Notes under the pieces: generated by a model
Seen by the model: the letters and a program-made list of their open reading frames with translations, nothing else
What the model was told of the DNA's origin: nothing
Database searches by the model: none
Shown: positions 1 to 5,587 of the stretch, piece by piece
Layout: every line of letters starts with the position of its first letter
How positions within the stretch are numbered: position 1 is the stretch's first letter
Translations under genes and position numbers: made by a program
Assembly (NCBI GenBank): GCA_049965455.1
Contig: JBMFWH010000070.1
Coordinates: 1 to 5,933 of the forward strand
Direction of reading: 5' to 3'
Length of the DNA: 5,933 nucleotides
Origin: JAVRLB01 sp049965455
Lineage (GTDB): Archaea; Thermoplasmatota; Thermoplasmata; Thermoplasmatales; ARK-15

Positions 1-65
1 CTATCACCAATGCACTTTAATACATAATAAAAAAGCAAGGAAATAGTAATAAATTTAACGCTTTA

Positions 66-80
66 TTTCTGTCATAGAAA
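66..80. promoter_or_regulatory. Inverted repeat upstream of the SCP2 promoter, possible regulator site
   Basis: The sequence TTTCT-GTCAT-AGAAA is a perfect 5-base inverted repeat around a 5-base centre. It ends 10 bases before the TATA-like element of the SCP2-domain gene, where an archaeal activator or repressor could touch the TBP/TFB complex. Twelve bases of it (CTGTCATAGAAA) recur exactly at 5501-5512, in the only other sizeable intergenic region. The repeat and its copy are seen directly. Any regulator binding is inferred, and short AT-rich palindromes can arise by chance. Confidence 0.3.
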
Positions 81-90
81 AAAACTAAAT

Positions 91-99
91 GTTTAAATA
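91..99 (+). promoter_or_regulatory. TATA box of the SCP2-domain gene (leaderless promoter)
   Basis: GTTTAAATA lies 22 bases before the ATG at 122, behind an A-rich stretch (81-90) that could serve as BRE. Archaeal transcription usually starts about 26-27 bases after the TATA centre, which here falls on the A of the start codon, so a leaderless mRNA is predicted. The same nine bases precede the genes starting at 2002 and 3162. Confidence 0.7.
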
Positions 100-121
100 A
101 TAGTTTTAAGTAGATATCAGC

Positions 122-448
122 ATGGTGGACATATTTCCTGTTCTTATGACGGTAAGAGATCGTTTCTCAAACCCGGAAATAAAAGAAAAATTTAGAGATG
201 TCATGAAAAAGATACAGTTTGATTTTTCTGATACTAAAGAACAGTATCTACTATCTATAGAAAACGGTAATGCTGCGCTTTCAAAAGAATCTGTCAATGC
301 TCCGGATATTCTCGTAAGCACCACTACAGACATTCTGGCAGGAATCATAGATAAAAAAGTAAATCCAGTTATTGCTTATTCTACACGAAAAATTAAAGTA
401 AAAGGATCCATGGAAGATCTATTAAAACTTCAGAAACTGTTGATCTGA
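122..448 (+). CDS. SCP2 sterol-carrier-domain protein, small stand-alone form
   Basis: This 108-residue soluble protein is a single SCP2-like domain and probably binds a lipid or acyl chain in a hydrophobic tunnel. Seen in the sequence: an amphipathic N-terminal helix (residues 12-30), the strand pair FDFSDTKEQYLLSIENG (33-49), the family's 'pD' turn (P61-D62) followed by a TTTD-I-LAGIIDKK helix (67-79), and the closing motif IKVKGSMEDLLKLQKLL (91-107). The length matches a minimal SCP2 domain. There is no signal peptide or membrane segment. Met1 is chosen because the TATA box at 91-99 predicts transcription from base 122; the next Met (residue 9) would need a leader. In sterol-free archaea the family name does not indicate the ligand, so the function remains open. 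The gene stands alone and converges on the SDR gene. Confidence 0.8.
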   Translation: MVDIFPVLMTVRDRFSNPEIKEKFRDVMKKIQFDFSDTKEQYLLSIENGNAALSKESVNAPDILVSTTTDILAGIIDKKVNPVIAYSTRKIKVKGSMEDLLKLQKLLI

Positions 449-452
449 ACAT

Positions 453-1214
453 CTATTTGGCTACCCAGCCTCCGTCAACCAATAAATCCGCTCCGTTCAC
501 GAAAGATGCAGAATCGCTGGCTAAAAAGTAGATCGCTTCAGCTATCTCTTTCGGGTCAGCCCATTTGCCAAATGCCTGTTCTGCCTCTCTCTGCCTTTTT
601 ATTTCTTTATAGCTCATTTTCAACCGCTCTGCCTCTCCTGCAACATCGTCTCTGAGCATCTGGGTGTCCACAGACCCGGGACTCACAGAGTTCACGCGAA
701 TATTGTATGGCGCAAGCTCCCATGCCAGTGCCCTGGTCATTGCCAGTATGCCTCCTTTCGTAGTTCCGTACAGTGAATGCCTTACTTGACCCACATGACC
801 GGACACAGACGCCATGTTCACGATCACGCCATGATTCTGTTTTTTCATCACTGGAACTACATGCTTTATTGTCAAGAACGTACCGCCGATATTTACATCC
901 ACAACTTTTCTAAATTCATCCCATGTGATCTCTTCTACCGGTTTTACCAGCACTATTCCCGCTATGTTCAATAATGCGTCTATCCTTCCAAATCGATCCA
1001 TTACCTTCGAAACAGCTTGCTTAACCTGCTCTTCCTCCGAAACATCGCATTTAATAAATAAACACTCTCTGTGATCATCGCTTATTTTGGTGCATACATT
1101 AGTTTCAATAACATCCATCACGATTACAGCATATCCTTTTTCAGCAAATAGCTTGGCAGTGGCCTCACCTATTCCTCTTGCCCCACCAGTAATAAGGGCA
1201 ACACGCTTATCCAT
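453..1214 (-). CDS. Short-chain dehydrogenase/reductase (classical SDR), NAD(H)-type
   Basis: This cytosolic Rossmann-fold oxidoreductase probably interconverts a hydroxyl and a keto group on a small substrate. In the 253-residue form starting at ATG 1214 it shows TGGARGIG (9-16, dinucleotide binding), Asp34 at the end of beta-strand 2 (favours NAD over NADP), CDV (56-58), NIAG (83-86, normally NNAG), Asn108, the catalytic Ser136, Tyr149 and Lys153 (YGTTK), and PG (179-180). All catalytic tetrad residues are present and the length is typical. A GTG at 1223 would add three residues, but that GTG lies inside the Shine-Dalgarno sequence AGAGGTGA placed five bases before ATG 1214, so the ATG is preferred. 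Overlap of that signal with the BKACE stop codon indicates translational coupling. The natural inference is that it makes or consumes the BKACE beta-keto acid; 3-oxoacyl reductase and polyol dehydrogenase roles cannot be excluded. Confidence 0.9.
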   Translation of the reverse strand: MDKRVALITGGARGIGEATAKLFAEKGYAVIVMDVIETNVCTKISDDHRECLFIKCDVSEEEQVKQAVSKVMDRFGRIDALLNIAGIVLVKPVEEITWDEFRKVVDVNIGGTFLTIKHVVPVMKKQNHGVIVNMASVSGHVGQVRHSLYGTTKGGILAMTRALAWELAPYNIRVNSVSPGSVDTQMLRDDVAGEAERLKMSYKEIKRQREAEQAFGKWADPKEIAEAIYFLASDSASFVNGADLLVDGGWVAK

Positions 1215-1219
1215 ATCAT

Positions 1220-1227
1220 TCACCTCT
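1220..1227 (-). promoter_or_regulatory. Strong Shine-Dalgarno sequence that sets the SDR start
   Basis: On the minus strand AGAGGTGA closely matches the archaeal anti-Shine-Dalgarno complement (GGAGGTGA) and is followed by five bases and then ATG at 1214. It contains the last codon (AGG) and TGA stop of the BKACE gene, so a ribosome ending BKACE is positioned to restart. This is the only strong ribosome site seen in the window; the genes with their own promoters appear leaderless. Confidence 0.75.
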
Positions 1228-2002
1228 TTAATCCAATAATCTGTTTAGCCTCTTCTACAGTTGCAACTTTTCTGCCTACTGATCTTGCGATATCGCTTAC
1301 CCACCCCACCAGCTGCTCTGTTGTAGCTTCTTTAGTCCCTATAAAAGGATTGTCTTCAGTTCCAACCCTCACATGATCCCCCAGCACTATTGCGGCAGTA
1401 ATTATGTCTTTCTGTTCTGCACCCATGATACTCACGTTTATCACACTCTTCTCCGGCATAAACTTTTTCCGGTATAGATACTCTTCAATTGTAGGTGGGG
1501 TCCAGTTTCCTCCAGGCCAGCCAAAAAACAAGGTTGAAAAGTAAGGAGGGGCTAGGTACTTTCTCTCAATCAGATATTTCAGGTTCCAGATATTGCCAGT
1601 ATGCCAAACTTCAAATTCAGGTTTGAGCTTATATTGCCTGACTAGTTTTGAATACTCTATGAGCTCTTCTCTATTATGCAGCACGTTTGTATCCAAGTTT
1701 ACAAAAGCCTCATCATGGTGCCCAAGAATTATCGAGATCATATCCGCATGTTCTGAAAAAACTTCCATGCGATCAGCGATGCTGAGACTTGACATGCCGC
1801 ATTGTATTATGGCTCTGGTCTTTTTGCGCAAAGATCTTATTGCCTCTGCCCACATTTTCTCGGCATGGATATGTATTATCGATGCTCCGGCTAAACTGCA
1901 TCTCTTAGCAGATTCTGACATCTCTTCTGGATTTTTGGGATATTTTACTTTTGGATTTAACCAGCTTATGTTGGGAGTGGCTGTTATAATAAGTGGTTCC
2001 AT
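1220..2002 (-). CDS. Beta-keto acid cleavage enzyme family protein (BKACE/DUF849), divergent
   Basis: BKACE enzymes are Zn-dependent TIM barrels that condense a beta-keto acid with acetyl-CoA and release acetoacetate plus an acyl-CoA. The 260 residues can be matched along their length to Kce (3-keto-5-aminohexanoate cleavage enzyme): MEPLIITA at the start, AGASIIHIHAEK (38-49) with the Zn-binding His44 and His46, KPEFEVWHTG (127-136), FFGWPGGN (159-166), and HVRVGTEDN (210-218) with Zn ligand Glu216, catalytic Asp217 and Arg212. It differs where Kce holds substrate: the Glu near residue 14, the Ser of 'STGG' (here CGMSS, 68-72) and the Thr of 'NAGT' (here ILGHH, 92-96) are replaced, and about 12 residues after the HxH motif are missing. 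Cleavage chemistry is therefore plausible but the substrate is unknown. It has its own leaderless promoter and is coupled to the SDR gene. Kce alignment is from memory. Confidence 0.82.
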   Translation of the reverse strand: MEPLIITATPNISWLNPKVKYPKNPEEMSESAKRCSLAGASIIHIHAEKMWAEAIRSLRKKTRAIIQCGMSSLSIADRMEVFSEHADMISIILGHHDEAFVNLDTNVLHNREELIEYSKLVRQYKLKPEFEVWHTGNIWNLKYLIERKYLAPPYFSTLFFGWPGGNWTPPTIEEYLYRKKFMPEKSVINVSIMGAEQKDIITAAIVLGDHVRVGTEDNPFIGTKEATTEQLVGWVSDIARSVGRKVATVEEAKQIIGLKR

Positions 2003-2025
2003 GCTTGTTTAAATGTTAATTGTCC

Positions 2026-2034
2026 TATTTAAAC
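2026..2034 (-). promoter_or_regulatory. TATA box of the BKACE-SDR operon (leaderless promoter)
   Basis: GTTTAAATA on the minus strand, in the 41-base gap after the M24 gene, ends 23 bases before the BKACE ATG. The predicted transcription start falls within a base or so of that ATG, which implies a leaderless two-gene mRNA. The extended core AAGTTTAAATA is identical to that of the M24 promoter at 3187. Confidence 0.7.
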
Positions 2035-2043
2035 TTATCAGTT

Positions 2044-3162
2044 TTAAACTCTGAATATCTCTCTTTCAAGCTTTGTGAGCCTTTTACTTGCTCCATTCTC
2101 TATTACGTAAGTTTCTTCATCTCCGATCATTACCCCGTTTTCATCCGGTGCATAAAGCTCTATATTGAGAACCATGTTTTCTTCAATGCTAATTTCACTA
2201 CCCTGCGAGATCAACAGCTCTTCTGTTAAAATCCCGATGCTGTGCCCGGCACTGATAAACATGGGCTCTAGCCCTGCATTCCTGTATAGTTCAACTGCAA
2301 GATCATATATTGCTCCAAACCTTACCCCTGGCTTTAGAGCTTGACTTACCTGATCTACTATATATACCATCTTTTTATATAGATCAATAGTAGCCTGAGG
2401 AATATCAGAACCGCTGAAAAATAACCTTCTTATGTCCGATACATATCCTTCATAAACCGCGCCTATGTCTATCGTAACAATCTGCCCTTCAACCAAAGTT
2501 TCATCAGACAGAACCTCTGGGTTAGATGCTCCGAATGCTATTGTCAGGTGATCTATGGCTGATGCACCATTTTTCATCATGGATTCTCTCAGTATCTTTG
2601 CGAGCTCTATCCTGTTCACGCCGATTTTAATCTTATCGATCGTTCCAGATAACGCCCTCTCTGCTATTTCAACAGATTTTTTCATGTATTCTATTTCTTC
2701 TTTTTTCTTTATTTTGCGCAATTCGCTGACAAGGTCATCAACTATATCGAATTTAATGCCATTTTTATTTAAAAGCTCTATTATTATATAAGGACAGAAC
2801 GATTCAATGCCGATTTTAGCATTGTTGCTTAGCTTCTCGCTTATAAATGTTGCTAGTTCATCTATTGCACCGTTTAGGTCCATATAGCTCCTGATGTCAG
2901 ACACTGAATAATCTATTCCCATAGTTACTCCGAACCATACAAAAAGTGTTACCTTACCCTCATTATCTACATATGCAAAAGAGGGAATATTATTTCGCAA
3001 TGCAAATAGGATTGGATTACCGGTACCAGGGAGCACCGGCACTCCTGTAAAATAATAGACATTTTCAGGAGAACTCAATAATATCCCTTCTATCTTTTTT
3101 TCTTTTATTAGATACGATGCCTTGCTACTATCGTAGCCGATCGCTAGAATCATGTTACTCAT
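2044..3162 (-). CDS. M24 family metallohydrolase (Xaa-Pro peptidase-like) with altered active site
   Basis: This 372-residue soluble protein has the two-domain layout of aminopeptidase P, prolidase and creatinase: an N-terminal creatinase-like domain (about 1-155, with SSPENVYYFTG at 30-40) and a C-terminal pita-bread domain. All five dinuclear metal ligands can be placed: Asp232 (TIDIGA), Asp243 (SDIRRLFFSG), His307 (GHSIG), Glu335 (NIELY) and Glu349 (DEETYV). Three residues normally kept in the peptidases are absent. The His after the 'G.N...pH' motif is lost (GASNPEVL, 211-218), the second His of HGxGxxxHExP is Glu314 (HSIGILTEELL), and the Arg two residues before the last Glu is Gly347. 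A metal-dependent hydrolase acting on something other than an Xaa-Pro peptide is therefore plausible. M24 relatives include ectoine hydrolase, creatinase and the DMSP lyase DddP. It has its own promoter in the gap after the transporter gene. Confidence 0.85.
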   Translation of the reverse strand: MSNMILAIGYDSSKASYLIKEKKIEGILLSSPENVYYFTGVPVLPGTGNPILFALRNNIPSFAYVDNEGKVTLFVWFGVTMGIDYSVSDIRSYMDLNGAIDELATFISEKLSNNAKIGIESFCPYIIIELLNKNGIKFDIVDDLVSELRKIKKKEEIEYMKKSVEIAERALSGTIDKIKIGVNRIELAKILRESMMKNGASAIDHLTIAFGASNPEVLSDETLVEGQIVTIDIGAVYEGYVSDIRRLFFSGSDIPQATIDLYKKMVYIVDQVSQALKPGVRFGAIYDLAVELYRNAGLEPMFISAGHSIGILTEELLISQGSEISIEENMVLNIELYAPDENGVMIGDEETYVIENGASKRLTKLEREIFRV

Positions 3163-3186
3163 CTTTAGAGCTAATCGGTTTATCGT

Positions 3187-3195
3187 TATTTAAAC
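3187..3195 (-). promoter_or_regulatory. TATA box of the M24 hydrolase gene
   Basis: GTTTAAATA on the minus strand follows an A-rich run (possible BRE) and ends 24 bases before the ATG at 3162. A leaderless mRNA, or one with a leader of one or two bases, is predicted. The element sits in the 37-base gap after the MFS stop codon, so the M24 gene can be transcribed separately from the transporter gene upstream. Confidence 0.68.
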
Positions 3196-3199
3196 TTTT

Positions 3200-4444
3200 T
3201 TAACGTTTTGGCGTTTTTAATAGGAGTATAGCGCCTAGAAAATAGAATATTGAGGCGGCAAAAAACATGGCTATGAACGCATTGATCATATTTGAACCAA
3301 AAAGATAAAGAATCGAGCCGTCAATAATGGGCGCAAATGCAGATGATCCGCCAAACGCTATGTTTGAATATGCCATATACTGCCCTGATGCCCTGGCAGG
3401 AACGAGATCGCTGGCATACGCCATCTCAACGCTCAAGAATAGTCCAGTTGTTGCACCTACTATCGCTGCCACAACCAAGAAAAATTCAAAAGATTTTGTA
3501 AATGGCAGGATCGGCATGGCTATTCCTCCTACAACCGCAGCTAAAATTAATATTAGTTTTCTGCCTACCTTATCTGACAGACTTCCAAGACCGATCGTTG
3601 CAACCATGCCTACAAATAAAACTACTAATCCACTTATTGCAACTCCGAATGCCGGGTTTGGAAGTTTTAGTACATCATCAAAAAAGTAAAGTTCAAAGTA
3701 AATGAGTCCCGAAGATCCAGTGAGCACAAAGAAAGAGCCCATCACCAGCCAAAAGAATCCTGGTGCTTCTTCTTCCGGCTTGAATATGTTTGAAAATGCT
3801 TTTTTCAGGCTCTTTGAAGTGCCTGAAAACGGCAAATCATGGTTTTTGATCACATATAATGCTATTGACATGGTTAGAATGATTGGAACAATAGTGATAA
3901 ATGCAGATAATGAAAGATATCCTAATCCGACCAGCAAACCGGTGATACCATATCCCAAAGCGTTGCCTATCAGTGTAAATAATCCTAAAAACCCGCCCGC
4001 CTCTCCTCTCTGACTCTGGGTTATTAAATCAGGGAGAAGTGGCTGGAACGATCCTTGTGCCAAATTGGAAAATAGTTGCATGAAAACATATCCTGATGCA
4101 ATGAGGATAACTGTCAATGGGGCTACCGCTATTAAAATCATGACTGGTATCAACAGCATGCATCCTAACAGTATCAATGGCGTTCTTCTGCCCAAAACAG
4201 AATGAATCTGGTCACTTATTATGCCAGAGAGAATATTCATGATCACGCCTAAAGTAACACCACCTGCTGCCACTGCACCCACTATAAGCCCCCTTTCAGA
4301 TTCTGGAAATAGAATGCTGACCTGTATTGGCAATATCAGAGAATTGTATGAAATCCATAGATAATTCAAACCGAGGTAAAAAGAGCTGAACGCTAGTAAG
4401 AATCCTATTGACCTCCTTGGTTTATATCCAGAACTCTCAATCAT
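3200..4444 (-). CDS. MFS transporter, 12-helix, GPH/SLC45-like, probable sugar or glycoside carrier
   Basis: This is an inner-membrane secondary transporter of 414 residues from ATG 4444. It has about twelve hydrophobic segments in two halves, joined by a charged cytoplasmic loop (roughly 202-228, KSLKKAF...KPEEEA). The loop between helices 2 and 3 reads SGIISDQIHSVLGRR (73-87), a long form of MFS motif A resembling the SD...S..GRRRP of GPH and SLC45 sucrose/glycoside carriers. The second half repeats it as LGSLSDKVGRKL (286-297). LLPDLITQSQRG (136-147) followed by a GNALGYG helix also fits that group. A GTG at 4453 would add three residues; ATG is preferred because AGTGA followed by five bases and ATG copies the spacing before the SDR gene, though this Shine-Dalgarno match is weak. 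It overlaps the end of the oxidoreductase gene by 8 bases, so the two are probably co-transcribed and handle the same or a related substrate. The substrate is inferred only. Confidence 0.83.
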   Translation of the reverse strand: MIESSGYKPRRSIGFLLAFSSFYLGLNYLWISYNSLILPIQVSILFPESERGLIVGAVAAGGVTLGVIMNILSGIISDQIHSVLGRRTPLILLGCMLLIPVMILIAVAPLTVILIASGYVFMQLFSNLAQGSFQPLLPDLITQSQRGEAGGFLGLFTLIGNALGYGITGLLVGLGYLSLSAFITIVPIILTMSIALYVIKNHDLPFSGTSKSLKKAFSNIFKPEEEAPGFFWLVMGSFFVLTGSSGLIYFELYFFDDVLKLPNPAFGVAISGLVVLFVGMVATIGLGSLSDKVGRKLILILAAVVGGIAMPILPFTKSFEFFLVVAAIVGATTGLFLSVEMAYASDLVPARASGQYMAYSNIAFGGSSAFAPIIDGSILYLFGSNMINAFIAMFFAASIFYFLGAILLLKTPKR

Positions 4445-5453
4445 GATTTTCACTTAGTCTGGAAAAATTGTTGTACGCCATTTCTGCCACTTTTACTGCA
4501 TACGCAGCATCTTCGGGGTCTACTCCGGGAATCCTATCCTCTATCACCGCTCCGACAAAGTCTTTAACTTCTTCCATTATTGATATTGCTTTCCAGCCCG
4601 CCGGATTATATTCTATACCTTCAACAGCTTGCCCTTCATCAGCCATGGGCCCTTCATAAATCTTAAGAGGGGGATCTGAAAGTTGATCCCCTATAATAAC
4701 GCCGTTGCTTCCATATATTTCCAATCTTTCAGTCCAAGGGCTCTGCGCAGTATCACTTAGCTGTGCTTGAAATTGTGCTCCGCCCTCTAAAAGTCCGACC
4801 ATTATTGCGTTATCCTCCACATCAGTGCCTTTTATCCTGTTCCACAAAAATGTATGTATAGATTTTACCCCTCCAAACAGCCATTTATAAAGATAAAATG
4901 TGTGCACTCCAGCATCTATTATTATCCCCCCACCACTCCCTTTTTTTCTGATCCAGTTGTTGAGATCTGTAAGTCTTTCCACTTCGCTGCCTGCTATTAG
5001 AGTTCTGACAAGCCATATTTCACCTACCTTCTTTTCTCTTAATAGCTTCTCCACAACCTGATACAATTTGACAAATCTCGTGTTCTCAGCAACAGTAAAC
5101 TTTGTATTGCTGTCTTTGCTGATTTTTATCAGATCTGCTGCTTCGCTGTAAGTTAACGTTATGGGCTTTTCCACGATCACATTTTTTCCATGCTGCATAG
5201 CCTCCTTCGCAACTTTATAGTGTAATTTATGAGGAAGAGTTATATCAACAGTATCCACTGCAGGATCTCTTATTAAATCATTGAAATCAGTATATGCTTT
5301 TGCATCATATTGCCTGGCTCTTGCTCTAGCAAGCTCTTCATCACTATCGCACATTGCTACAATCTTTGCTCTGCGGTCATCTTGATATCCGGCCTCATGT
5401 ACGATTGAGATGCCTCCTAATCCAACAATTCCAACACCTACAAAGGCTTTCAT
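4437..5453 (-). CDS. Gfo/Idh/MocA family NAD(P)-dependent oxidoreductase
   Basis: Cytosolic dehydrogenases of this family oxidise or reduce a hydroxyl on sugars, inositols or their derivatives. The 338 residues match a complete member. Seen are a Rossmann glycine motif GIVGLGG (8-14), Asp36 after strand 2 (CDSD, favours NAD), ITLPHKLHYKVAKEAM (71-86), the signature VEKP with catalytic Lys96 (94-97), then an alpha/beta C-terminal domain with GGGIIIDAGVH (174-184) carrying the family's Asp180 and His184. The end of the protein (VDPEDAAYAVKVAEMAYNN) is also standard. It opens the minus-strand block and overlaps the MFS gene, so import and oxidation of a sugar-like compound is the likely job. An in-frame stop soon after the upstream ATG at 5463 rules out that longer start. 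Substrate, and direction of reaction, cannot be read from the sequence. Confidence 0.9.
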   Translation of the reverse strand: MKAFVGVGIVGLGGISIVHEAGYQDDRRAKIVAMCDSDEELARARARQYDAKAYTDFNDLIRDPAVDTVDITLPHKLHYKVAKEAMQHGKNVIVEKPITLTYSEAADLIKISKDSNTKFTVAENTRFVKLYQVVEKLLREKKVGEIWLVRTLIAGSEVERLTDLNNWIRKKGSGGGIIIDAGVHTFYLYKWLFGGVKSIHTFLWNRIKGTDVEDNAIMVGLLEGGAQFQAQLSDTAQSPWTERLEIYGSNGVIIGDQLSDPPLKIYEGPMADEGQAVEGIEYNPAGWKAISIMEEVKDFVGAVIEDRIPGVDPEDAAYAVKVAEMAYNNFSRLSENHD

Positions 5454-5482
5454 TTTAATTCATATTAATTACTTTTCACATA

Positions 5483-5490
5483 CTTAAATA
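5483..5490 (-). promoter_or_regulatory. Probable TATA element of the oxidoreductase-MFS operon
   Basis: TATTTAAG on the minus strand ends 29 bases before the ATG at 5453. The predicted transcription start is a few bases upstream of the ATG, giving no leader or a very short one. The match is weaker and the spacing longer than at the three GTTTAAATA promoters. The surrounding AT richness leaves alternative placements a few bases either way. Confidence 0.5.
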
Positions 5491-5497
5491 TTTATCT

Positions 5498-5512
5498 TTA
5501 CTGTCATAGAAA
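5498..5512. promoter_or_regulatory. Second copy of the CTGTCATAGAAA motif, possible regulator site
   Basis: TTACTGTCATAGAAA shares 12 exact bases with the inverted repeat at 66-80; here the left arm is imperfect (TTACT instead of TTTCT). Read on the minus strand it sits 7 bases upstream of the oxidoreductase TATA element, close to the position of the first copy relative to the SCP2 promoter. It lies in the divergent promoter region, so it could serve either direction. Function is inferred from position and repetition only. Confidence 0.28.
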
Positions 5513-5556
5513 TGAAGTTCATAATGCCCATGTTTTATATTGTTTTAATACAAATA

Positions 5557-5565
5557 TTTTTATAA
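5557..5565 (+). promoter_or_regulatory. TATA box of the DHA2-type MFS gene (leaderless promoter)
   Basis: TTTTTATAA on the plus strand ends 22 bases before the ATG at 5588, the same spacing as the SCP2 promoter, so a leaderless transcript is predicted. An A-rich CAAATA just upstream may act as BRE. A second TTTTATAT at 5533-5540 is too far upstream for this start codon. Confidence 0.6.
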
Positions 5566-5587
5566 GTAAAATAATTGTAAGATTTCT

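Noticed and set aside
1..60. Possible gene end or divergent gene at the left edge
   Set aside because: All three plus frames hit stop codons by about base 45, and the minus-strand ATG and GTG codons are followed quickly by stops. A neighbouring gene's tail cannot be told from non-coding sequence.
1593..2012. Plus-strand open frame of 139 codons, Cys- and Ser-rich
   Set aside because: It lies entirely opposite the conserved BKACE coding sequence, including its HxH motif, has no promoter or ribosome site, and shows the composition typical of antisense reading.
2020..2229. Plus-strand frame of 69 codons with a TTTAAATG just upstream
   Set aside because: The TTTAAATG at 2008-2015 is too close to serve as a TATA box for it, the frame overlaps the C-terminus of the M24 gene, and the peptide has no recognisable features.
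3327..4013. Several plus-strand open frames opposite the MFS gene
   Set aside because: They are antisense to hydrophobic transmembrane codons and resemble no protein family; the minus-strand transporter explains the region.
5451..5470. Near-perfect 10-base tandem repeat (AATTAATATG, AATTAAAATG) on the minus strand at the oxidoreductase start
   Set aside because: It is short, very AT-rich and only two units long; the upstream ATG runs into a stop after one codon. Chance is the simpler explanation.
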